Assembly: GCF_009857745.1 (NCBI RefSeq)
Contig: NZ_WWEN01000013.1
Location: 1 to 39,708 of the forward strand
Length of the DNA: 39,708 nucleotides
Direction: 5' to 3'
DNA from: Thalassovita mangrovi
Lineage (GTDB): Bacteria; Pseudomonadota; Alphaproteobacteria; Rhodobacterales; Rhodobacteraceae
The position numbers were made by a program, and so were the translations under genes. Position 1 is the first letter of the stretch. Every line of letters starts with the position of its first letter. This document shows, in pieces, positions 23,690 to 30,898 of the stretch. Below the pieces are notes generated by a model. It was not told where the DNA came from, did not search any database, and was given only the letters and a program-made list of their open reading frames with translations.

Positions 23690-24979
23690 TCACATGAGCC
23701 CGGGAAGCCAGAGCACCAGCCCGGGCAGCAGCAGCAGCAGGGCGATGCGGATGATGTCGGCCAGCACGAAATAACCGACCCCTGCGAACATGCGCTTCAG
23801 CGGCACGCCGGGCAGGACGCCCTGCAGGATATAGACATTCATCCCCACCGGCGGCGTGATCAGGGCGATCTCGATCAGGGTGACCACGATGATGCCGAAC
23901 CAGATCGGATCAAAACCGAGGCTCAGGACCAGCGGATAGATGATCGGGATGGTCAGCAGCAGCATCGACATGCTTTCCAGCACGCAGCCGAGCACCACGT
24001 AGAGCAGGATGATCAGCATCATCATCGCCCAGGCCGGCAGGTCCAGCCCGGCGACCAGCGATTGCAGCGCCGCGGTGAAACCCGCCACGTTGATGAAATT
24101 GCCGAAGATCTGCGCGCCGACCAGGATGAAGAAGATGGTCGCGCTCATCACCGCGGTTTCGCCCAGGGTTTCGAAGAAGCTGCGCAGGGTCAGCTTGCGC
24201 CGCCACAGGGTGATCGCCAGCGCGCCCACCGATCCGACGCCTGCCGCTTCGGTCGGGGTGAACAGGTTGCCGTAGATGCCGCCGATGACGATGCCGAACA
24301 GCACCACCACCGCGCCCACCGATTTCAGCGCGTTGAAACGTTCGCCCCAGCTGCTGCGTTCGCCCGCCGGGCCGGAATTCGGATGCACCCGGGTGGAAAA
24401 CATCACCGCCCCGATATAGAGCAGCGCGCCCAGGATGCCGGGCACCACACCGGCGATGAACAGCTTGCCGATATCGGTCTGGGTCAGCACGCCATAGACG
24501 ATCAGCGCGACGCTCGGCGGCACCATGATGCCCAGCGTACCGGCGGCCGCGATGGAGCCCGAGGCCAGCCCGTCGTCATAGCCGTAGCGCTTCATCGACG
24601 GATAGGCGATCCGGCCCATGGTGGCGGCGGTGGCAAGGCTCGACCCGCAGACGGCCGAGAACATGCCGCCCGAAATCACCGTCGCGATGGCCAGCCCGCC
24701 GCGCAGGTGGCCGACGAAGCGATAGGCGAAATCGAACAGTTCCTTGGAAATCTCCGCCCGGTTGATCAGGTTGCCCATCAGGATGAACAGCGGGATCACC
24801 GACAGGTTGTAGCTGTGCACCGTGCGATAGGCGCTGTCGGCGGCCATGTAGCCCGCGGCGGGTAACCCGACGATCGAGGCAAAGCCCCCGATCCCCACGG
24901 CCAGCATGGCGATGGCGATCGGCACTTCGAGCAGCAGAAGCAGGAACAGGATGGCGAGAGCGATGAGAGCGATGGTCAT
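23690..24979 (-). CDS. dctM: TRAP transporter large permease (DctM)
   Basis: This 429-residue membrane protein is the large permease subunit that carries out substrate translocation. About 12 hydrophobic segments are visible. Family marks are LSVIPLFILMGNLINRA, GHLRGGLAIATVISGGMFSAVCGSSLATAATMG and GTLGIMVPPSVALIVYG, and the C-terminal half has GFDPIWFGIIVVTLIEIALITPPVGMNVYI. It begins one base after the dctQ stop, which indicates translational coupling, and is followed by dctP 47 bases downstream. It works with the DctQ and DctP proteins of this unit, not necessarily with those of the second TRAP set at 30899. Confidence 0.93.
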   Translation of the reverse strand: MTIALIALAILFLLLLLEVPIAIAMLAVGIGGFASIVGLPAAGYMAADSAYRTVHSYNLSVIPLFILMGNLINRAEISKELFDFAYRFVGHLRGGLAIATVISGGMFSAVCGSSLATAATMGRIAYPSMKRYGYDDGLASGSIAAAGTLGIMVPPSVALIVYGVLTQTDIGKLFIAGVVPGILGALLYIGAVMFSTRVHPNSGPAGERSSWGERFNALKSVGAVVVLFGIVIGGIYGNLFTPTEAAGVGSVGALAITLWRRKLTLRSFFETLGETAVMSATIFFILVGAQIFGNFINVAGFTAALQSLVAGLDLPAWAMMMLIILLYVVLGCVLESMSMLLLTIPIIYPLVLSLGFDPIWFGIIVVTLIEIALITPPVGMNVYILQGVLPGVPLKRMFAGVGYFVLADIIRIALLLLLPGLVLWLPGLM

Positions 24980-24980
24980 A

Positions 24981-25463
24981 TCAGATATCCTGCTGCTGGT
25001 GGTGTTCCGGGGCGGCGATCAGCCCGGCGACGGCGCTGAGCCAGCACATCACGCCTGCGAACCACGCAAACGGGGCGAGCGGGAAATCCGCAAAGATCGC
25101 CGCCGCGCCGGTGGCGTTGAATTCGTTGCCCAGCAGCCAGAGCCGGTAGCCCAGATAGGCGAAGACAATCGCGGTGATGCCGCGGCTGACGATCAGCACG
25201 CACCAGCGCAGCCAGGTGATCCGGGCGGTCAGTGCCGACAGCAGCGTCACCGATACATGTTCGTTCTTCAGCGTCACGATCGGCAGCGCGGCGAAGACCA
25301 TGGCGCCCACCGCGATCTCTGTCACCTCATAGGCGCCGGGGATCGGCTTGGCGAAGGTGCGCATGGTCACGTCGCCGAAGGACACGAACATGATCAGAAG
25401 AATGAAAGCAGAGGTCAGCAGCCAGAGAGCTGTGCGCAGGTTTGCGGCGACTGAACGTATCAT
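24981..25463 (-). CDS. dctQ: TRAP transporter small permease (DctQ)
   Basis: This 160-residue protein has four hydrophobic segments, as expected for the small permease partner of DctM. The segment FGDVTMRTFAKPIPGAYEVTEIAVGAMVFAALPIVTLKNEHVSV carries the usual R-x-F-x-x-P-x-P-G-x-x-E motif. ATG 25463 has a GGGGAAA upstream; the frame is open to 25607, but that stretch covers the operator region and lacks conservation. It is the first gene of the - strand unit and is divergent from the LysR gene at 25632, whose palindromic operator lies about 100 bases before this start. Confidence 0.9.
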   Translation of the reverse strand: MIRSVAANLRTALWLLTSAFILLIMFVSFGDVTMRTFAKPIPGAYEVTEIAVGAMVFAALPIVTLKNEHVSVTLLSALTARITWLRWCVLIVSRGITAIVFAYLGYRLWLLGNEFNATGAAAIFADFPLAPFAWFAGVMCWLSAVAGLIAAPEHHQQQDI

Positions 25464-25552
25464 GTGGCGTTTCCCCGTAGTTTTGGACACCGGTGTTTTG
25501 GCGTTTGAAGGACTATTCAGTGCGGGGTTGTCGGCATCAATGATAACGAAAT

Positions 25553-25579
25553 CGCAAATGCGTTGCGTTTTTCGCAACG
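25553..25579. promoter_or_regulatory. LysR operator 1: TTGCG-N5-CGCAA in the divergent region
   Basis: CGTTGCG (25561-25567) and CGCAACG (25573-25579) form a perfect 7-5-7 palindrome containing TTGCGTTTTTCGCAA, with the T-N11-A spacing of LysR sites. A further CGCAA at 25553-25557 sits 5 bases upstream, so three half-sites are evenly spaced. It lies 55 bases before the LysR start and about 100 before dctQ. Confidence 0.75.
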
Positions 25580-25631
25580 TTGGGCGAGGATTGTTCCGCC
25601 CGAACACAGGGTCTCTTCTGGAAGTCAGCCG

Positions 25632-26546
25632 ATGCAGATCAACGATAACCGCACCCGTTTCCTTTACATCTCATGGCGTTGCGGCTCAATGCGGGCTGCC
25701 GCCGATGAACTTGACGTGGCGCCGTCTTCGGTCAGCCGGCAGATTTCGGTGCTGGAAAGCGAACTGGGCACGGAACTGATCGAACATGGCCGCCGCGACA
25801 TCCGCCTGACCGAGGCCGGAGAGCGAGTCATCGAATACTACCGCGAGATCGAATCGATCCGCGAACGGCTGCGCGACGATCTCAGCGACCTGGCGGGCAA
25901 TACCACCGGCCATGTGCGGATCGGCATCGGCGAGGGGTTCCTGGGCGAGGCGCTGTTTCGCAGCTTCGACGATCTGGGCGAGGCCTTCCCGGGTATCGCC
26001 ATGTCGGTGCGGATCACCGATACGGTCGAAATGCTGCGGATGATCGGCGATGATGATCTGCATTTCGGCATGGCGTTCCACCCGACCAACGAACCGCGCA
26101 TTGCGTCGCGGTTCAGCGCGCGGGTGCCGCTTTGCGTGATCATGCCCGCCGATCACCCTTTGGCGCGGCATAAACAGCTGACGCTGGCGCAGCTGAACGG
26201 CCAGGCGCTGGCGCTGCTCGACAACCGGTTCCGGATGCGACAGCTGATCGACCTTGCCGCGATCGAAAGCGGGGCGCATATGAACTGCGCGCTGGAAACC
26301 AATTCCATCGCGCTGTTGATCGAATGGGTGCGCTCGGGCCGGGCGCTGACCATCCTGCCGCAATTTTCGGTCCGCAACGATATCGGCGCAGGGTCGATGG
26401 TGGCGGTGCCCTTGTCGGAATCCGTGCTGCAATCGCTTTATGTCCATCTGATCACCCGCGCCGGGCGCAGCTTTTCCAAGCCGACGCAGCTGCTGATGAA
26501 CAGCCTGCGCAAACGGCTGGGCGCGGTGGCCCAGATGGAAGGCTGA
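25632..26546 (+). CDS. LysR-family regulator of the divergent TRAP and oxidase units
   Basis: This 304-residue protein has a winged helix-turn-helix (about 10-70; RCGSMRAAADELDVAPSSVSRQISVLESELG, then LIEHGRRDIRLTEAGERV) and a ligand-sensing domain in two lobes (GHVRIGIGEGFLGEAL, RIASRFSARVPLCVIMPADHPLA, SIALLIEWVRSGRALTILPQFSVRNDI). ATG 25632 is chosen over 25563 because the longer version would start within the operator palindrome and adds unconserved residues; no strong Shine-Dalgarno is evident. A matching palindrome lies both upstream and immediately after its stop. It probably controls the - strand TRAP unit, itself and the + strand lyase-oxidase unit, with a substrate or product of that pathway as co-inducer. 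Confidence 0.87.
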   Translation: MQINDNRTRFLYISWRCGSMRAAADELDVAPSSVSRQISVLESELGTELIEHGRRDIRLTEAGERVIEYYREIESIRERLRDDLSDLAGNTTGHVRIGIGEGFLGEALFRSFDDLGEAFPGIAMSVRITDTVEMLRMIGDDDLHFGMAFHPTNEPRIASRFSARVPLCVIMPADHPLARHKQLTLAQLNGQALALLDNRFRMRQLIDLAAIESGAHMNCALETNSIALLIEWVRSGRALTILPQFSVRNDIGAGSMVAVPLSESVLQSLYVHLITRAGRSFSKPTQLLMNSLRKRLGAVAQMEG

Positions 26547-26563
26547 TTGCGTCAAACGCAACG
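26547..26563. promoter_or_regulatory. LysR operator 2: TTGCGT-N3-ACGCAA upstream of the lyase gene
   Basis: TTGCGTCAAACGCAA (26547-26561) begins on the base after the LysR stop and repeats operator 1 in both arms, including the following CG. Its end is 98 bases before the lyase ATG. Downstream in the same gap are an AGCGC-N5-GCGCT palindrome (26587-26601) and two CTGTCCCG copies 11 bases apart (26600, 26611). Confidence 0.72.
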
Positions 26564-26659
26564 AAGTTCTTGAATGGGCTTCATTGAGCGCAGTCAGCGC
26601 TGTCCCGATACTGTCCCGGACCGCTCCGATCCCCGGAGCCAATAACGTTAGAGGACAGT

Positions 26660-27583
26660 ATGGATCGCCACGACGTCGACTGGAAAGGGTATATTCCCGC
26701 GATTACCACCCCGTTTGATGCCTCCGGTGCCTATGACCAGGAAGCCCAGGCGGCATTGCTGGAATGGCTGCATGGCGAACGGCTGCACGGGCTTGTCGTG
26801 GCGGGGACCACCGGCGAATGGTTTTCCATGACCCGGGCCGAGCGCGAGGCGCAGATCCGCCTGACCGGTGCGCAGCTCAAGGGCAAGATGACGCTGCTGT
26901 GCGGCTGCAACGCCTATACCGCGCAGGATTCGCTGAGCTATGCCGAGGTCGCGGCGGAAGCAGGCTTCGACGGCATCCTGGTCTGCCCGCCGCCCTATGT
27001 GGTGCCGACCGAGGACGAAACCTTCGCCTTCTACAAGGAAATCAGCGACAACAGCCCGCTGCCGATCTGCATCTATAACTGGACGCGCGGCACCAATGTC
27101 GACCTGTCGCTGCCGCTGATCGAACGGCTCGCGGACCTCGAAAAGGTGGTGGCGCTGAAGAACTCCACCCCGTCGCTGCGCAATTTCCTGAAAACCTTCT
27201 TCGCAATGCGCGACCGTTTGCGTATCTTCGGCTTCGGCATGGACCCGATCGGCACCTCGATGGTGAAGAACGAAGGCGGCGACGGGCTGATGGGCGCGGG
27301 GGCCGTGCTGGGCTCGGACCAGCCGGATTTCTTCAACGCGATCTGGGCCGGGGACATGGAAAAGGCCCGCGAACTCGGAGACAAGGACATGATCCTGATG
27401 CGCGAATGGTTCGCGGCGGATTACGGCGGCAAATTCGGCGCCGCGCAGGCGATCTTCAAGACCGCCCTGAACCTGCAGGGGCTGCCCGGCGGCCATGTCC
27501 GCGCGCCGCTGCTGCCGCTGAACGAGGAACAGACCGACATCGTGCGTGACACGCTGACCCGTCTGGGCAGGAAACTGGTGTGA
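26660..27583 (+). CDS. DHDPS/N-acetylneuraminate-lyase family protein (catabolic type)
   Basis: This 307-residue TIM-barrel enzyme forms a Schiff base with its keto-acid substrate. Lys167 (VVALKNSTPS) is the expected imine-forming lysine and Tyr139 (CIYNWTRG) the catalytic tyrosine. VVAGTTGEWFSMT (47-59) is the carboxylate-binding GTTGE loop. Biosynthetic DapA is usually nearer 290-295 residues and not linked to oxidases, so I favour a catabolic aldolase, dehydratase or deaminase. One known member, HypD/LhpC, deaminates pyrroline-4-hydroxy-2-carboxylate after D-hydroxyproline oxidation, and the next three genes resemble that dehydrogenase. ATG 26660 follows AGAGGA. It overlaps the next gene by 4 bases. 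Specificity is not proven. Confidence 0.85.
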   Translation: MDRHDVDWKGYIPAITTPFDASGAYDQEAQAALLEWLHGERLHGLVVAGTTGEWFSMTRAEREAQIRLTGAQLKGKMTLLCGCNAYTAQDSLSYAEVAAEAGFDGILVCPPPYVVPTEDETFAFYKEISDNSPLPICIYNWTRGTNVDLSLPLIERLADLEKVVALKNSTPSLRNFLKTFFAMRDRLRIFGFGMDPIGTSMVKNEGGDGLMGAGAVLGSDQPDFFNAIWAGDMEKARELGDKDMILMREWFAADYGGKFGAAQAIFKTALNLQGLPGGHVRAPLLPLNEEQTDIVRDTLTRLGRKLV

Positions 27584-28776
27584 ACCTCGATGTCGTCATC
27601 ATAGGCGGGGGATTGGTCGGGGTCGCCTCGGCCCATTTCCTTGCGCGTGGTGGCGCCCGGGTCTGCCTGATCGAAAAGGGCGACCTGAACCGCGGCGCTT
27701 CCGGCCAGAACGCCGGCAGCCTGCATTTCCAGATGGAACACCGGCTCGTCGAACATGGCGAGGCGATGACCGCCCTGGCGGCCTCGATGCTGCCGCTCTC
27801 CCTCGACGCCATTGACCGCTGGGGCGGGATTACCAGTGAGCTGGGCGAAGACGATCTTGACGTGGTGATGCATGGCGGGCTGATGCTGGCCGAAACGCCC
27901 GAACAGGTCGCCAAGCTCGAACGCAAGCGCGCGCACGAGGAAAAATGGGGCCTGCCGACGCGGATGCTGGACCAGGCCGAAGTGCGGGAGATGGCGCCCT
28001 ATCTGACCGATACGGTGCTTGCCGCCTCCTTCTGCCCGGTCGAAGGACACGGCAATCCGCGGCTGATCACCTCGGCCCTGGCGCGCAGCGCGCTGGCGCA
28101 GGGGGTGGAAATCCGCAGCGGCACCGGCGTGACCGCGATGCGCCGCAGGGACGGGCGCTGGGAGGTCGATGTCACCGGGCCGGATGGCGAAGGCGACCGG
28201 ATCGAGGCCGATATGGTGCTCAATGCCGGCGGCGCCTGGGCCGGGCGGATCGCCACGCTGGCGGGGCTGCATATCCCGGTGCTGCCGGTGGCCCTGACGA
28301 TGAACGCGACCACGCCCGCGCGGCCGCTGATCGGTCATCTGATTCAGCATGTCGGCAAGCGGATTTCGATGAAACAACTGCGCGAAGGCAATGTGCTGAT
28401 CGGCGGCGGCTGGTCGGCGCGGATGCACCGCAAGGGCGATCAGTTCGACCTGTCGCGCCGACCGGCCTCGGACCTGGACTCGATCCAGGGCAACGTAACC
28501 ATCGCGCTCGACCTGGTGCCGGAACTCGAACAGATGCACCTGATGCGCAGCTGGACCGGCACCGTGGGGGTGACCTCCGACAGCCTGCCGATCCTGGGCG
28601 AGGTGCCGCAGGCGCCGGGCTATTACGTCGCCACCGGTGGCTCGGGCTTCACCCTGGGGCTGACCTATGGCGCGCTGATGGCCGAACATATGCTGACCCG
28701 CAAGACCGAGCTCGATATCGATCTGTTTTCCCCGGCGCGGTTCAACCACGTCAACATGTTCATGGGGCCGAAATGA
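27580..28776 (+). CDS. FAD-dependent amine/imino-acid oxidase, DadA/HcnC-like catalytic subunit
   Basis: This 398-residue flavoprotein starts with the Rossmann motif VVIIGGGLVGVASAHFLARGGARVCLIEKG (FAD ADP-binding, about residues 5-34) and belongs to the D-amino acid/glycine/sarcosine oxidase fold. The C-terminal part has RSWTGTVGVTSDSLPILGEVP and YYVATGGSGFTLGLTYGALMAEHML, the second FAD-binding signature. GTG 27580 overlaps the lyase stop (GTGA). The ATGA overlap at the other end links it to a small ferredoxin-like subunit. With the following two genes it forms the three-subunit set known from D-hydroxyproline dehydrogenase (LhpB-like), hydrogen cyanide synthase HcnABC and opine oxidases. 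It should oxidise a C-N bond to an imine. Confidence 0.88.
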   Translation: MNLDVVIIGGGLVGVASAHFLARGGARVCLIEKGDLNRGASGQNAGSLHFQMEHRLVEHGEAMTALAASMLPLSLDAIDRWGGITSELGEDDLDVVMHGGLMLAETPEQVAKLERKRAHEEKWGLPTRMLDQAEVREMAPYLTDTVLAASFCPVEGHGNPRLITSALARSALAQGVEIRSGTGVTAMRRRDGRWEVDVTGPDGEGDRIEADMVLNAGGAWAGRIATLAGLHIPVLPVALTMNATTPARPLIGHLIQHVGKRISMKQLREGNVLIGGGWSARMHRKGDQFDLSRRPASDLDSIQGNVTIALDLVPELEQMHLMRSWTGTVGVTSDSLPILGEVPQAPGYYVATGGSGFTLGLTYGALMAEHMLTRKTELDIDLFSPARFNHVNMFMGPK

Positions 28777-29054
28777 GAGGCGAAATCACGATCAGTTTCG
28801 AAGGTCGCAGCCTGTGCGCCCGCGCGGGCGAAAGCGTCGCCGCGGCACTGCTGCGCCACGGCATCCGCCGGTTCCGGATGTCGCCCACCGGCCCGCGCGG
28901 CCCGGTTTGCGGCATGGGGGTGTGTTTTGAATGCTCGGTCGAGGTGACGCGGGCGGGCGAAAGCCCCATCGTGCTGCGCGCCTGCGTGACCCCGGTCGAG
29001 GACGGGATGAAGATCGCCGCCGCGCCCAACACATTGCCGGAGGGCCTGGTATGA
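28773..29054 (+). CDS. small [2Fe-2S] subunit of the oxidase (HcnA/LhpF/SoxX-like)
   Basis: This 93-residue protein is a stand-alone plant-type ferredoxin domain. The cluster ligands are Cys46, Cys51, Cys54 (spacing C-x4-C-x2-C in GPVCGMGVCFECSVEV) and Cys71 (LRACVTPV). It matches the small subunits of the heterotrimeric or heterotetrameric FAD/Fe-S oxidases (sarcosine-oxidase-alpha N-terminal domain type). It is joined to both neighbours by 4-base ATGA overlaps, which argues for a fixed complex. It would pass electrons between the two flavin subunits. The frame is set by both overlaps and the cysteines; codons run in a phase different from the two flanking genes. Confidence 0.9.
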   Translation: MRGEITISFEGRSLCARAGESVAAALLRHGIRRFRMSPTGPRGPVCGMGVCFECSVEVTRAGESPIVLRACVTPVEDGMKIAAAPNTLPEGLV

Positions 29055-30472
29055 CCGATATCACCGATCTGGTCATCGTCGGCGGTGGCCCCGGCGGGCA
29101 GGCCGCCGCGCGGGCGGCGATCCGGCACGGGCTGCGGGTGACGGTACTGGACGAACAGGCGCGGCCGGGCGGGCAGATTTTCCGCCAGCCCTTCGCCGAC
29201 GGAATTTACCCCAAGGACCGGTTCGGCGCCAAACACGCTGCCGCCGGGCGCGCGGGCGCGGCGCTGTGCGCCGAACCGCTGATCGACTGGCAGGGCAACC
29301 GCATGGTTTGGGGCCTGACCCCCGGGGGCGAGGACGGGTTCGAGCTGTTCCATTCCGGCCCCGATGGCGCGGCGGCACTCAAGGCGCGGCGCGTGCTGAT
29401 CGCGGCGGGCTGTCACGACATGGCGGTGCCGTTCCCCGGCTGGACCTTGTCCGGCGTGATGGGCGCGGGCGGCATCCAGGCGATGCTGAAAGGGCAGGGG
29501 GTGGCCCCCGGCGCGTCGATCCTGCTGGGTGGATCGCATCCGCTGATGCTGGTCATCGCGGCGCAGCTGCTGGATTTCGGCGTCACCCCGGTGGGGGTGG
29601 TGTTCAGCCAGAGCTTCGGCCGGATCAAGGAAATGCTCGGCGCGCCACTGGTGGCATCGCGATCGCTGCCGGTCTTTGCCCAAGGCGCGCGCGCCTATCT
29701 GAAACTGCACCGCGCCGGGGTGCCGGTGCATTTCGGCAAGGTGGTGGTCCGCGCCGAGGGCGATGACACGCTGCAACAGGTGCGGATCGCGCCCAGCGAC
29801 CGTCTCGATGCGACGGGTGAAACCATCGCCTGCGACGCGTTCGGCTTCTGCTATGGCTTCACCAGCTCGGCCGAACTGCCGCGTCAGATCGGCGTCGACC
29901 CGGTGTGGTCGGAAACCGGCGGCGGCTGGATCATCCCGCATGATGCGCGGATGCAGACCTCCCAACCCGGGCTTTACGTCGCCGGAGAAACCGCCGGGAT
30001 CGGCGGCGAACCCTGCGCCGTGGCCGAGGGCGTGCTGGCCGGGCTGACCATCGCCGAAAGCCTGGGAAAATCGGTTTCCGAGACCGAAATCGCGCGGGCG
30101 CAGACGCAGCGCCGCCATCGCCGCGATTTCGCCACGCTGCTGCAACGGCTGGCCGATCCGGGCGCCGCGCTGCTGCAGGGGCTGCGCGATGACGACACCG
30201 CGATCTGCCGCTGCGAAAGCGTCAAGACCGGCGCCTTCCGCGCCTTGCTGCGGGACAACCCGACGATCCATTCGGCGGATGCCGCGAAACTGTTGGCGCG
30301 CACCGGCATGGGGCCGTGCCAGGGCCGTTTCTGCCATCGTGCCGTGCAGGAAGAAATCGCCGCAGCCCGGGGTGGTTCGACCGCCGACGCGAAACCCTTC
30401 GCGGCGCGGATGCCCGCCCGGCCGGTTCCCCTGCGCGATCTGCGCAGCCTGTCGCGCGACGGCAATGAGTAG
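29051..30472 (+). CDS. FAD/NAD(P)-binding oxidoreductase subunit with C-terminal [2Fe-2S] BFD domain (HcnB/LhpE-like)
   Basis: This 473-residue protein has FAD-binding LVIVGGGPGGQAAARAAIRHG (about 7-27), the VLDEQARPGGQIFRQP loop, a second nucleotide site near ASILLGGSHPLMLVIAAQLL, and a C-terminal bacterioferredoxin-associated domain. There Cys386-x-Cys388 (AICRCESV) and Cys423-x4-Cys428 (GPCQGRFC) are the four cluster ligands. This layout belongs to the alpha subunits of opine and D-hydroxyproline dehydrogenases and HcnB. ATG 29051 overlaps the small subunit by 4 bases. With the two genes before it, it should form an electron-transferring complex that probably feeds the respiratory chain rather than oxygen. 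The gene ends the operon; a hairpin follows at 30654. Confidence 0.88.
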   Translation: MTDITDLVIVGGGPGGQAAARAAIRHGLRVTVLDEQARPGGQIFRQPFADGIYPKDRFGAKHAAAGRAGAALCAEPLIDWQGNRMVWGLTPGGEDGFELFHSGPDGAAALKARRVLIAAGCHDMAVPFPGWTLSGVMGAGGIQAMLKGQGVAPGASILLGGSHPLMLVIAAQLLDFGVTPVGVVFSQSFGRIKEMLGAPLVASRSLPVFAQGARAYLKLHRAGVPVHFGKVVVRAEGDDTLQQVRIAPSDRLDATGETIACDAFGFCYGFTSSAELPRQIGVDPVWSETGGGWIIPHDARMQTSQPGLYVAGETAGIGGEPCAVAEGVLAGLTIAESLGKSVSETEIARAQTQRRHRRDFATLLQRLADPGAALLQGLRDDDTAICRCESVKTGAFRALLRDNPTIHSADAAKLLARTGMGPCQGRFCHRAVQEEIAAARGGSTADAKPFAARMPARPVPLRDLRSLSRDGNE

Positions 30473-30653
30473 AGCGACGAACGAAGTTCTTCGGAATACT
30501 GTGCAGATCGCGCCCTGTTGTCGTGCCTCAGCGAAAATCGATGGGTGCTGTTCGGCTTTCCTTCCAATTCGACCGGAAAGCCGCAGGGGGCAAACAGTGT
30601 CCAAATTCTACCCCCGAAACCAATAAATTCCAAAACATAACAATATGTTAAAA

Positions 30654-30675
30654 GCCGCCGCAGGGCGGCTGTTTG
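30654..30675 (+). terminator. likely terminator of the lyase-oxidase operon
   Basis: AGCCGCC (30654-30660) pairs with GGCGGCT (30665-30671) around GCAG, followed by GTTTGCG. The T-tract is poor, so this is a probable rather than certain terminator. It lies 182 bases after the oxidase stop. Confidence 0.55.
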
Positions 30676-30720
30676 CGTCTGGTTCCAACGGGGGAGCACA
30701 CCGCTCCTCTCGGCCGCCGA

Positions 30721-30736
30721 TGTGAAGTGCGTCACA
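30721..30736. promoter_or_regulatory. CRP/FNR-family type operator TGTGA-N6-TCACA
   Basis: The 16 bases are a perfect palindrome in both arms, identical to the core consensus of the CRP site (TGTGA-N6-TCACA). It lies 163 bases upstream of the dctP start at 30899. Whether an alphaproteobacterial CRP-like protein uses it is inference. Confidence 0.5.
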
Positions 30737-30898
30737 GCTATAACAAATCGGCATATCTGGTTGATTTTCGCAACTCGGCGAAACCGCGATAAGTTCCGAA
30801 AGTCGCCATCACAGGCGTAGCTCAACAACGATCGGCGGTCCGGCCCGAATTGCCAGGATAAAAAACGCCGCCATACCGTCACCAGGGAGAATACCGAC

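Larger units (their letters stand above)
30473..30898. other. intergenic region upstream of the second TRAP operon
   Basis: No gene is supported. Visible structures are an AT-rich AACATA-N4-TATGTT repeat (30635-30650), the terminator at 30654-30671, the TGTGA-N6-TCACA site at 30721-30736 and a TTTCG-N8-CGAAA repeat (30766-30783). The dctP ribosome-binding site AGGGAGA lies at 30884-30890. Confidence 0.5.

Noticed and set aside
26560-30491. 12-base sequence AACGAAGTTCTT present at 26560 and at 30480, before and after the lyase-oxidase operon
   Set aside because: Twelve-base matches are expected by chance many times in about 40 kb; there is no extended similarity or symmetry shared by both.
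28760-30604. 614-codon open frame on the - strand opposite the oxidase genes
   Set aside because: Antisense shadow of the FAD/Fe-S genes; low-complexity and no family resemblance.
30766-30783. TTTCG-N8-CGAAA repeat as a LysR site for the second TRAP operon
   Set aside because: The spacing does not give T-N11-A, and no regulator lies next to this promoter.
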